NCBI RefSeq assembly: GCF_004634385.1 | Contig: NZ_CP037896.1 | Coordinates: forward strand, 1-64,000 | From: Thermaerobacter sp. FW80 | GTDB lineage: Bacteria > Bacillota > Sulfobacillia > Thermaerobacterales > Thermaerobacteraceae | Direction of reading: 5' to 3' | DNA length: 64,000 nucleotides | Translations under genes and position numbers: made by a program | In this document: piece by piece, positions 29,223 to 37,002 of the stretch | How positions within the stretch are numbered: the first letter of the stretch is position 1 | Layout of the letters: each line of letters opens with the position of its first letter | The notes under the pieces: model-generated | What the model saw: the letters and a program-made list of their open reading frames with translations, nothing else | Told to the model about the DNA's origin: nothing | Database searches by the model: none

Positions 29223-30155
29223 GTGCACCTCAAGGGAATGCTGGAACAACTCGAGGCCTACTGGCTCTTTCAGCGGCACCTGCGGCCCTCGACGGTCCGG
29301 GCATATCGGAGGGAAGTGGTCGCGTATCTGCGCTGGCTTGAGGAACAACCTTGGGGCACCGACTGGATCGAGAAACTCCGAGCGGTCGATGAAAAGATGG
29401 CCGCCAACTACATCAGAACCGCGCTAAGTCGTCGTCCGGCGGCCCATAGGGCAAACCAGGTGCCCTCCTTCCTCCGTCGAAAGATCTACGCACTGCGCTC
29501 CCTTTATGAAGGCCTTAACTGGATGGGCGTCCGGGTCGCGAACCCGTTTGCCCGCCTGCACCCGCCGGCGGACGACCGCTTGCCGGGTTATCTCCTCCCG
29601 GCAGAGGTCCGGCGCTTGCTTGCTGCCATCCGAGAGGGGCGGGGGCTGACGGAGCGGGAGCGGGCGTCCTTTGAATGGACGGGCCCGCGGGATATGGCGA
29701 TTGTCGTGCTGGCGCTTTACCAGGGCCTTGCGCTGCGGGAGATTTGCAGCTTGGACATCGACGACGTCGATCTTACGGCAGAGCAGCTGCGCGTCAAGGG
29801 GCGGCGTCACCTGCTCCCCCTACACCCTGTGAGCACCGAGGCCCTTGCGGCTTATCTCAAGGTTCGCCCGCCAGCGGCCACCGTCGCCTTGTTTTTAACC
29901 CGACGAGGCGAACGTGCGTCGGCCCGGACCGTCGAGCGCATCGTCGCGACGTGGGCCGAACGGGCAGGCGTCCGGGCAAACCCTAAGCTCCTGCGTAGCA
30001 CGTTTGCGGCTCACCTCACCGCTCAGACCTCCCTGGAGACCGAGACGTTAGCAGAACTCCTCGGGTACCGAAACCCTCAGCATGTGGAGCGGTACCGGCA
30101 AGCAGCCCTCGAGATCAAACGTCAGGCCCTGCGGAAGCTAAGTTACGATTGGTAG
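29223..30155 (+). CDS. Diverged tyrosine recombinase / integrase
   Basis: 310 residues from a GTG; MLEQLEAYW at 29238 is an alternative start. The N-terminal SAM-like core-binding domain is at 5-105 and the catalytic domain at 130-305. The first Arg (GLALREICSLD), the beta-hairpin Lys (VKGRRHLLPLH), the second Arg (KLLRSTFAAHL) and the Tyr (VERYRQAA) are present. The usual His residues of HxLRH and LLGH are replaced (KLLRS, LLGYR). It may act in plasmid multimer resolution or integration, or be degenerate. It is only distantly related to the recombinase at 62689. Confidence 0.8.
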   Translation: MHLKGMLEQLEAYWLFQRHLRPSTVRAYRREVVAYLRWLEEQPWGTDWIEKLRAVDEKMAANYIRTALSRRPAAHRANQVPSFLRRKIYALRSLYEGLNWMGVRVANPFARLHPPADDRLPGYLLPAEVRRLLAAIREGRGLTERERASFEWTGPRDMAIVVLALYQGLALREICSLDIDDVDLTAEQLRVKGRRHLLPLHPVSTEALAAYLKVRPPAATVALFLTRRGERASARTVERIVATWAERAGVRANPKLLRSTFAAHLTAQTSLETETLAELLGYRNPQHVERYRQAALEIKRQALRKLSYDW

Positions 30156-30908
30156 ATGCGGAACCGCCGTGGCGTCCCCCGTGCGGCCGCAGACGAGAAG
30201 ATCGTCGCTGTCGGGATTCCGTGGACCGCTGCTTAGCCGCTCCCGCGCCGGGCGCCCGGGCGGTCGACGATGCGGAACAGCGGCTCGGCCGAACAGGCTA
30301 GCCCAGGAAGACCGCGCCTGCCGTACGCTTCCCTGTGCCCCATCCGGAACAGCGACGCCTGCCATTGCGGCCCGACGGATGCCGAACGTCTGCGGCTGAG
30401 GCCTCCCCGCGAGTGACGTCGGTTGATCCGGGGCCACCAGATCATTGTCGTCCTCTAGGGCGGCCCGGCGGGATGCGTCGCTTCGGTCGGCTTACATCAA
30501 CCACGGCCCAGACGGGGTGTGAAGCTGCGTAGTCCTAAGCGTGTGTGCCTGGAATGGTCCAAATCCGCCCGCCCCGGGGGCGCCGTGGCGGACGGGTGCG
30601 AAAATCTCCGCTCGTTGCGAGGATTCTTGTCTTTCCATCGTGTCAGTTTCCACGTTCAAGGGCGGCAGGTTCAGAGCCGCAGGTTGCGATCTCCTTTGGC
30701 CACGAGACCGTGTGAGTCGGCACCGGCGGTGCCCGCCCATCGCTTCCACGTGTGCCGTGAAAGCGCTTCGTGCATAGAAACCGTTGGTGCATGCCCTACC
30801 GTTCATTCCGGATCACCGGGGCGGCTGAAAGCTCCACGAGGACGAGCAAGGACTTCACGCATGCGAGCGAGGGCCTCGCCCAAGACCGAACCGGACAGCG
30901 GGCCTGGA
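30156..30908. other. 750-base stretch without a supported gene
   Basis: Only overlapping GC-rich shadow frames are present between the recombinase and the stop of the ParA-linked gene. No repeat array, terminator or RNA gene was recognised. Confidence 0.5.
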
Positions 30909-32432
30909 TCACCGTGGCGGGGCCGGCGACGATGCCAGCTGCTTCAGCGTTGCAGAGAGTACATGGACCGCGATGTTACAGGACTCGGACGGTGACCGCC
31001 GACTTGCTTTGCTGATCCGGTCGACGGCTTCCCACAAGCCGGGGTAGATCCGAATAAACAATCGGGTTCCTTCCTGATCGAGCCGCGGCCGCGCCTGCAC
31101 GCCAAAAAGATACAGCACTCGGCTCGCGCGATCGTCCCGCGGCGGCAACTCCGGCAGGGACGCCGTGGACGCGGCTTCGTGGAGCAAGAGCTCCAGGGCC
31201 ATCCCGAGGAGCTTGTACGCTTCCATGCGCGTCTCGGAGCGAAGCTGCTCAATGGTGGACCGGTATTCGGGAAGGAGGTAGACGCCAACGAACTGCGTGG
31301 CCCCAGCGTCCGTTGCACTGCGCCGCTCCATCCACCACCGGGCGCGTTCTCTAAGAAATTCCCCGGCACGCCGGCTCGGTCCCGTCCATTCGCGATGCGG
31401 CACCCACACAACCGCCCCCGGGTCCGGGATTTCCAGTGCCATCGCCCGCCCGGGGAATGCGATTCGAATCCTACCGTCGGCCTCCTGTGGAGGCGATGAC
31501 GCCCGTTTGCCGGCCCGCTCGTCACCGTCACCGTGCGACACCCCAGGCCTCCCTACTCTGACACCGGTCGGCGACCTTGCAGCGGCGTCGGACACCGTGT
31601 CTGATGGCGTTTCTGATACGGTTGTGCGTGATCCGGTGTGACCGTCATGAGGCGTGTCCATTGGCGCGTCCGACGATTCGTCCAACACTGGGTCGGCATC
31701 CGTTTGCTCAACCGTAGGTGCCACTGTGTTGTCTACCGTGTTCTCCGCGGAATTTGTCGCGGTGGTCGACGCTCTGTCACCAGCGGCGGTTAATGCCGTG
31801 GTTCCATCGGTGTCCAAAGATGTGTCGTATGCGGTGGTGTTCACGGTGTCCGATACCGTGTCATTCGGCGTGCCATCTGGCGCGTCAGATCCGGCTTCTA
31901 AATGCTGTACGGATTCACCCTGTAGGCGTCTTTCCCTAGCCGACACCGTTTCGCCAACTGTGGTCCCGGCCGTATCATCCGTCGTATCGGCCACCGCATC
32001 GAATGCCGTGTCGACTACAGTGTCTACACGGCTCTGCGAACCCGCATCAACATCTGTATCTCCATCCCTGGTTGCCGTGTGGGGAAGTGCCTCTCCCGAC
32101 CCCGACGCGTGGCCCTTTGGCACCACTGGTTCTGACGTATCCACCGCCGTGTCTTCCACGGTGGCCGACACAGTGTCTCGCTCGCGCAAAGAAGAATCGC
32201 TACTGGCCAGTCGCGCTACAAGCGCTTCCGCCTCACGTTGGAAATGCCGTACCATCAGGATGATTGCATGGCCGCGATTCGCTGGCTCGTAACCGTGTTC
32301 GCGGAGGAACGTCTCAAGCACCTCGTACGGAAGGGAAGCCAGCCGATCCTGCAAGTTTTCCCGAGCTACCTGTTGTCCCCGCCAGCTTCCCACGAGGCTC
32401 TTGATGCCGCTGCGCCGTCGCCGCGAACTCAT
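30909..32432 (-). CDS. ParA-linked Thr/Asp-rich protein with two RHH-like modules
   Basis: 507 residues. The ATG overlaps the parA stop as ATGA, so the two are co-translated. Residues 1-80 are basic then helical (LQDRLASLPYEVLETFLREH). Residues about 85-295 are a low-complexity linker full of DTV/DTA/TVSDT units. Two C-terminal segments look like ribbon-helix-helix folds: about 379-420 (TQFVGVYLLPEYRSTIEQL) and about 455-498 (TRLFIRIYPGLWEAVDRIS). ParA operons normally place a centromere-binding protein here, often RHH. I therefore propose a centromere-binding adaptor. No known family was recognised, and the RHH call is by eye. Confidence 0.55.
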   Translation of the reverse strand: MSSRRRRSGIKSLVGSWRGQQVARENLQDRLASLPYEVLETFLREHGYEPANRGHAIILMVRHFQREAEALVARLASSDSSLRERDTVSATVEDTAVDTSEPVVPKGHASGSGEALPHTATRDGDTDVDAGSQSRVDTVVDTAFDAVADTTDDTAGTTVGETVSARERRLQGESVQHLEAGSDAPDGTPNDTVSDTVNTTAYDTSLDTDGTTALTAAGDRASTTATNSAENTVDNTVAPTVEQTDADPVLDESSDAPMDTPHDGHTGSRTTVSETPSDTVSDAAARSPTGVRVGRPGVSHGDGDERAGKRASSPPQEADGRIRIAFPGRAMALEIPDPGAVVWVPHREWTGPSRRAGEFLRERARWWMERRSATDAGATQFVGVYLLPEYRSTIEQLRSETRMEAYKLLGMALELLLHEAASTASLPELPPRDDRASRVLYLFGVQARPRLDQEGTRLFIRIYPGLWEAVDRISKASRRSPSESCNIAVHVLSATLKQLASSPAPPR

Positions 32433-33586
32433 CCGACGACCTCCTTCTTCTGCGCTCCGCTACGCCCAATTCGTTCCACGCGCTCCAGGAACTCTTCGGC
32501 CAGCGCCAGGAAATCCTCGCTGGCCCGACTCTTCGGCGCATAGTCCAAGACGGACATCCCCTGATCTGTCGCCTCTGAAATCGCCACGTCCGACCGCAGC
32601 ATCGTCGTGAAGACCAGCGAGCCCTTCTTTTCCCGCACGGCCGCCGCAACCTCATCCCGCAGCCCGGCACGATGGAGGCGGTAGTTCAGCACGTACCCAA
32701 TGCACGGCGCATCATGCCGCGGGATGCGCAGCAGATCTTCGACAAGCTGCTCAAATGTATCGAGCCCCTGCAGCGCGAACGGCTCCGGTTCCAGCGGGAT
32801 GATGTACGCGTCGGCCGCCAAGAGACCGATCGTCGTCAGCGTTCCGGCGGAGGGCGGCGTGTCCAAAAGGACATAGTCAAAGGGTTCTTCTACAGTCAGA
32901 AGCTCGTTCAACCGCTCCCGCAGGGTCCCGTAGAACTGCCCCAGCACTTCTTCCATCGCTGACGCACCGGCCCGGATCTCGCCCGCCGCGATCTTGAGCA
33001 GCAGGACGTTGGCCGCGTGGTCAATCTCGTCGCCCGAGTCGTCCATCGGCGCGAGCCACAGACGCTCGTCCTCTGTGGCCGGCAGGATGATCTCCTTCAG
33101 CGGCCGGCCCGGTGCATCCGGTGCGAGCTGCCACAGATCCGCCACCGTCAGCTCATACCGGTTGAGCCCCGGCTCCTCTGCCGAAAACCCCAAGTGCCGG
33201 GTCGCATTGCCCTGCGTATCCAGATCGATCACCAGCACGCGGTCCCCCGTCGCCTTGGTGATGGCTCGTGCCAGGTTTACCGTGACCGTCGTCTTCCCGA
33301 CCCCACCCTTCCGATTGGCGACTGCGATGACCTTGCCCCGCTCGACGTTCCCGGTCTGCAAGAGCAACTGCCGCAGGGGCACCATTCCGGGCCCTTTGTG
33401 GCGCTCGATGGCTGCGAGCACCTCGTCCTCGTAGAACCGAGGCTCCCCTTTCGGGGTGCGAAACATCGAGATCCCGTACGCGGCCAGGTCGCCGGACTCG
33501 ATCCATCGGTAAATCGTCTGCCGGCTGACACCGAACAGCCGCGCTACGTCCGAAACCTTGATGGGCTTCCGTTTCCGATGATCCAT
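32429..33586 (-). CDS. parA: ParA partition ATPase with N-terminal HTH
   Basis: 385 residues from ATG at 33586, after GGGGGAGGG. Residues 8-50 are a MerR/excisionase-type HTH (VSDVARLFGVSRQTIYRWIE). The deviant Walker A is ANRKGGVGKTTV, followed by VLVIDLDTQGNATRHLG and DYVLLDTPPSAGTLT. Longer ParAs with an N-terminal DNA-binding domain (type Ia style) also repress their own operon. It is divergent from rep1-parB and is followed by the RHH-like gene. Confidence 0.93.
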   Translation of the reverse strand: MDHRKRKPIKVSDVARLFGVSRQTIYRWIESGDLAAYGISMFRTPKGEPRFYEDEVLAAIERHKGPGMVPLRQLLLQTGNVERGKVIAVANRKGGVGKTTVTVNLARAITKATGDRVLVIDLDTQGNATRHLGFSAEEPGLNRYELTVADLWQLAPDAPGRPLKEIILPATEDERLWLAPMDDSGDEIDHAANVLLLKIAAGEIRAGASAMEEVLGQFYGTLRERLNELLTVEEPFDYVLLDTPPSAGTLTTIGLLAADAYIIPLEPEPFALQGLDTFEQLVEDLLRIPRHDAPCIGYVLNYRLHRAGLRDEVAAAVREKKGSLVFTTMLRSDVAISEATDQGMSVLDYAPKSRASEDFLALAEEFLERVERIGRSGAQKKEVVG

Positions 33587-34127
33587 CTGGACCCTCCCCC
33601 CACGGGTGGAGCATTTCGCCGCCCAGGTCGTATTTCCTCCGAATGTTGCAAATGTGACAAACCGCGGCAGGATTCGGGCTCCCCGGTGGCGAATGGACAG
33701 CCAGCAGTTGGTTCTACTCCCTTCGGTTTGGCACGCGGTGGCGCGACCGCCCGTCGTGCCACCGCCCCTGCTTCGTCCGTGCCCGGATCGCACCCACCAT
33801 GCGATCCCGTCGACCATGGGGGGAGGAGGGGACGGACGCAAGCGACCGACAGCAAAACGGCCGGTTGCACCGCAACCGGCCGTACGCAAGGGGTGACCCG
33901 ACAGACCACCGAACGACGAATCGACAACGTGCCGCCCGCCTGGTGGGGGGACCAGGCGGTGCGGCCCGCATACCCGATCACCGCCGGGGACCGCCAGCGT
34001 GGAATCGGGCATCGATCCGCAACCGCCGCTTAAAACCGCAACTGCGGCGGTCTAGGGGTTCTTTCACTTGATTCGCGGTCGAGGTCCAGATTCCTGCAGG
34101 CGGCCCGCGCAGGAGGGAGGGACCCTT
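33587..34127. promoter_or_regulatory. Divergent parA / rep1 leader with three inverted repeats
   Basis: Three near-perfect hairpins lie on the rep1 leader side: 33857-33883 (11-bp arms ACGGCCGGTTG), 33936-33959 (9-bp arms CCGCCTGGT) and 34022-34051 (8-bp arms ACCGCCGC around TTAAAA). On the minus strand the first is followed by TTTTGC, like a weak terminator, so a short minus-strand RNA antisense to the rep1 leader is possible. No coding frame is convincing. Confidence 0.55.
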
Positions 34128-35273
34128 GTGCCGCCTGCCGGTCCGACCGAACTGCGTGACGGGCGTCGACGCCACTGGTTTTGGGCTCACAACGCCATCT
34201 GGGACGTGCCCGACCTCTCCGCACACGCCATCCTGGTCTACCTCTACCTCTGCCGCTGCGCCGACGCGGGCGGCACCTGCTGGCCGTCACGAAGCACCAT
34301 TGCCCGGGCGTGCCGAATCTCCAAGGACAGCGTCGACCGCGCCATCAAGCAGCTCTGCGAGCGGGGCCTCCTCATCAAAGAATCCCGCCAGGGCCCCGAC
34401 GGCGCCTATGCCTCCAACCTATATACGATTCTCGATCCGCCGGCTCCGAACGAGGCGCCGGAGCCTCCCCCTAGCCGCACACAGCGGCCACCCCTAGCCG
34501 CTCTCAGCGGCTACCCCCGGCCGCAGGGTGCGGCCACCCTAGCCGCAGGCAACGGCTACCCTAGCCGCAACGAGCGGCCCGAAGGACAACCCATTGAAGG
34601 ACAACCGAAGGAACAACATCATCCGGTCTCCGTACCAAGGGCCGCACGCCGCGATGATGATGTCACCTTGGCACTCTCTGTTCTGACTGCGGCCAGAACA
34701 CAAGTCGCTGCGAGCGCTGAATCTGCGACATCGGATGCAGCCGCCGCTCACCTCGCTGCAGCGTACCGCCGGACCACGGGCGGCACGCTGACCGAAGGCG
34801 AAGCACGCCAAATTGTGGAACGCTATGGCTTAGCCTATGCGCTGGAAAAGCTCGAGCTCGTAGCGTGGCAACAAAGCCAGGGCGGTTTTGAGCGGGGCCC
34901 GAAGGCGTACTATCTCGCTGCCCTCAAGGGCGACTGGCGCGTCGAGCCGCACGTCCCAGCACGGATTCAAAAACGGCAGGAAGCGGAGCGTCGGCAGGAG
35001 GAAGAGGCCCGGAAGAGGGAAGAGGAACGCCAGCGCATCGAAGCCGAAAAGCGTCTGGCGGCCGCCCTTGACGCCTTGATCGACACGCTCCCCGTGGAGG
35101 AGCGTGTCCGCCTGGAGGCGGAAGCGGAGGCGCGGGTACGGCAGCGCACCAGCGACAAGGTGCGCTCGATGATTCCGGTGCATCGGCTGCTGGTACAAGT
35201 GGAGATGCGGGCACTCGCCCGGAAGCGGTACGGCAACCGCTTGCAGGATCCTGGTCTGGAGGCAGGCTCATGA
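34128..35273 (+). CDS. Replication initiator 1 (HTH + DnaD-like) with internal iterons
   Basis: 381 residues from GTG after AGGAGGGAGGGACCCTT. Residues about 15-85 are a winged helix of the HTH_36 type (LSAHAILVYLYLCRCADAGG, STIARACRISKDSVDRAIKQ). The region encoded by the repeats at 34471-34582 is a Pro/Ala-rich linker. A DnaD-like helical part follows (EARQIVERYGLAYALEKL, GPKAYYLAALKGDWR), then a charged coiled coil and EMRALARKRYGN at the end. It has the same plan as the protein at 37003, so the two are paralogous plasmid initiators. It is co-translated with parB. Confidence 0.72.
   Translation: MPPAGPTELRDGRRRHWFWAHNAIWDVPDLSAHAILVYLYLCRCADAGGTCWPSRSTIARACRISKDSVDRAIKQLCERGLLIKESRQGPDGAYASNLYTILDPPAPNEAPEPPPSRTQRPPLAALSGYPRPQGAATLAAGNGYPSRNERPEGQPIEGQPKEQHHPVSVPRAARRDDDVTLALSVLTAARTQVAASAESATSDAAAAHLAAAYRRTTGGTLTEGEARQIVERYGLAYALEKLELVAWQQSQGGFERGPKAYYLAALKGDWRVEPHVPARIQKRQEAERRQEEEARKREEERQRIEAEKRLAAALDALIDTLPVEERVRLEAEAEARVRQRTSDKVRSMIPVHRLLVQVEMRALARKRYGNRLQDPGLEAGS
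34471..34582 (+). repeat. Five palindromic iterons inside rep1
   Basis: Units of the form CTAGCCGC-N5-GCGGCTAC begin at 34471, 34494, 34517, 34539 and 34561 (spacing 23, 23, 22, 22). Each contains an inverted repeat (AGCCGC/GCGGCT with variants). The spacing is not a multiple of three, so each unit is read in a different frame, which argues for selection on DNA and not protein. In RepA_N-type plasmids of Gram-positive bacteria the origin also lies within the rep gene. Confidence 0.8.
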
Positions 35274-36151
35274 GCCGCAAACGCGGAGGTCTCGGCCGAG
35301 GTCTCGAAGGGCTGTTGCGCGGCATGGACTCGGAAGGCCACGGGATGGTCCAGGAAGTGCCTGTGGCGGCCATCCGTCCGAATCCCTACCAGCCCCGGAA
35401 GCATTTTGACGAGGCGGCGCTCGACGAGCTCGCTGCCTCGATCCGTCGCCGCGGGGTCCTTCAACCGGTGCAGGTCGTGCGCGAAGGTGACGGCTACATC
35501 CTCATCGCCGGCGAGCGCCGGTGGCGGGCCGCGCGCAAGGCCGGCCTTGCAACCATCCCGGCCGTCGTACGCGACCTGGAACCCGCGGCCTGGACCGAGG
35601 TGGCGCTCATTGAAAACCTCCAACGCGAAGACCTCAACCCGATTGAGGAGGCCGAAGCTTACCGCCTGCTGCACGAAGAATACGGGCTCACTCAGGAAGC
35701 GATCGCCGAGCGGGTCGGCAAGAGCCGGCCGCACATCGCCAACATGATGCGTCTTCTCCAGTTGATGCCCGCGGTTCAGGATGCCGTCCGGACCGGCCAA
35801 CTCAGCATCGGCCATGCAAAGATCCTCGCCGGTCTTCCGCCCGAGCTCCAGCTCGAGCTTGCCGCAGCCGCGATCGAAAAGGGATGGACGGTTCGCCATC
35901 TCGAACGGCAGCTGGCCGCACGATCCGCCTTTGGACCGCGCCGTGAGACTGCATCCGCCGCCGCGCGTGAATCGGGCCTCGAGCCGTTGATCCGGAAGCT
36001 CAAGGAGGCCCTGGGCGCCGAGGTGACCTGTCGGCCGCGCGGTGCAGGCTGGCGACTTGTCATCGATATCCCGGACCGTGCGATGCTTGAACGCCTGCTG
36101 GAAGTCTTGCAGGACCACAGCCCCGAGGATCGAGCGACGGGCCCCGGATGA
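35270..36151 (+). CDS. parB: ParB/Spo0J-family partition protein
   Basis: 293 residues. ATG at 35270 overlaps the rep1 stop (ATGA). It begins KRGGLGRGLEGLL, then VPVAAIRPNPYQPRKHFDE and the CTP-binding GERRWRAARKAGL and ENLQREDLNPIEEA motifs. The HTH (LTQEAIAERVGKSRPHIANM) is at about 140-165, and a C-terminal dimerisation domain follows. ParB clamps load at parS and work with ParA. No full canonical parS (TGTTTCACGTGAAACA) was found in the window. Confidence 0.95.
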   Translation: MSRKRGGLGRGLEGLLRGMDSEGHGMVQEVPVAAIRPNPYQPRKHFDEAALDELAASIRRRGVLQPVQVVREGDGYILIAGERRWRAARKAGLATIPAVVRDLEPAAWTEVALIENLQREDLNPIEEAEAYRLLHEEYGLTQEAIAERVGKSRPHIANMMRLLQLMPAVQDAVRTGQLSIGHAKILAGLPPELQLELAAAAIEKGWTVRHLERQLAARSAFGPRRETASAAARESGLEPLIRKLKEALGAEVTCRPRGAGWRLVIDIPDRAMLERLLEVLQDHSPEDRATGPG

Positions 36152-36445
36152 GGCCGTGGGATCGTTCTATCCAACGACGATCCAGGCAGTTCGCGACGAG
36201 GGCTCGCGGGGAGGATAAGACCGTTCGGCAATGGCGAGGATGGGTACGGTGCAAAGTCTGGTTCCCTCTTTGCAATCTGCTGCCCCTGGCGGCATCGTTA
36301 CGGGCTCCGACACCAATGCCCAGCTTTTTCTTCTTCAATGCCAGGTAACAAGGTGTTCTCGGCTGTGGTGTTGCCTCGCCGACGGCGGCGGAGAGGTGTT
36401 GGACCGGTCACCGGGTTGATGTTCTCCAGGTGGTCACGCGGAGCT

Positions 36446-36725
36446 ACGTAAGTGTCCGACGTGGTGGTGCGAAGCGCCGCGCGGTAGGGCCCGAAGCCGG
36501 TGGCCCGTGACAAGAAAGGTGACCGGCGGCTCCCCTTTGGGTTGGCCGTAAAACAGCTCAAAGGGAGGGCTGCTCACCGGTGACCGCTGCTTTCAAGCTG
36601 GCACTTCTCGCTCGATCTTTTGCGCAAACACCAGCGAGCGCCCGAAGAAGTCGACGCTGGGCGGGAAGGATTGCGCTGAATGGCTCCGCAGCTCAAAGGG
36701 CTCGAGGTCAGTGAGCTGATCGGAA
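36446..36725 (+). mobile_element. 5' fragment of an IS256-like element (same type as 47094)
   Basis: The left end and leader match 47094-47350: TGTCC.ACGTGGTGGTG, then GACAAGAAAGGTGACCGGCGG, CTCACCGGTGACCGCTG and the start of the transposase frame (ATGGCTCCGCAGCTCAAAGG corresponds to the region before LEVSELVG). The fragment stops around 36725, so only the 5' end survives. The 36152-36445 stretch before it holds no supported gene. Confidence 0.7.
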
Positions 36726-36780
36726 GGAGTAGGGCCTGTGAGGTGGGGCTCCGGGATCGCCGGTGGGTGGCCTGATGCGG

Positions 36781-37002
36781 CTATTCGCCATAGCGCCGGA
36801 GGGCCAGCGCCCGCATCTCGAACCGCAGGAGCGGCTCCGGAACGCTGGAGGTACCGAGCCGTTCCGCCAGGGCCTCAAAGGCCTGCCGGGCATGGGCCTC
36901 CCACTCGCTTGGCGGAAGGACGGCCAGCATCGCCTCGCTCTTTTGCAGGCGCTGCCGCAGGTGCGCTTCGCGCGCTGCCTGCTCCTCGGCCCGGCGTTGC
37001 GC
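36781..37002 (-). pseudogene. In-frame C-terminal extension of rep2 beyond a TAA codon
   Basis: Directly after the rep2 stop, in the same frame, 73 codons read AQRRAEEQAAREAHLRQRLQ and so on, ending PEPLLRFEMRALALRRYGE before TAG. This matches the C terminus of rep1 (EMRALARKRYGN). The rep2 TAA therefore looks like a nonsense change, or a base error, inside a gene that was once 412 residues. Confidence 0.8.

Noticed and set aside
31560-32200. Tandem DNA repeat in the Thr/Asp-rich linker
   Set aside because: CCGTGTC-like words recur but without fixed spacing or unit length; the pattern follows the biased amino acid composition.
34068-34127. Upstream extension of rep1 to an earlier start
   Set aside because: The GTG at 34128 has a strong ribosome site at 34111-34120 and the added residues resemble nothing in the paralogue.
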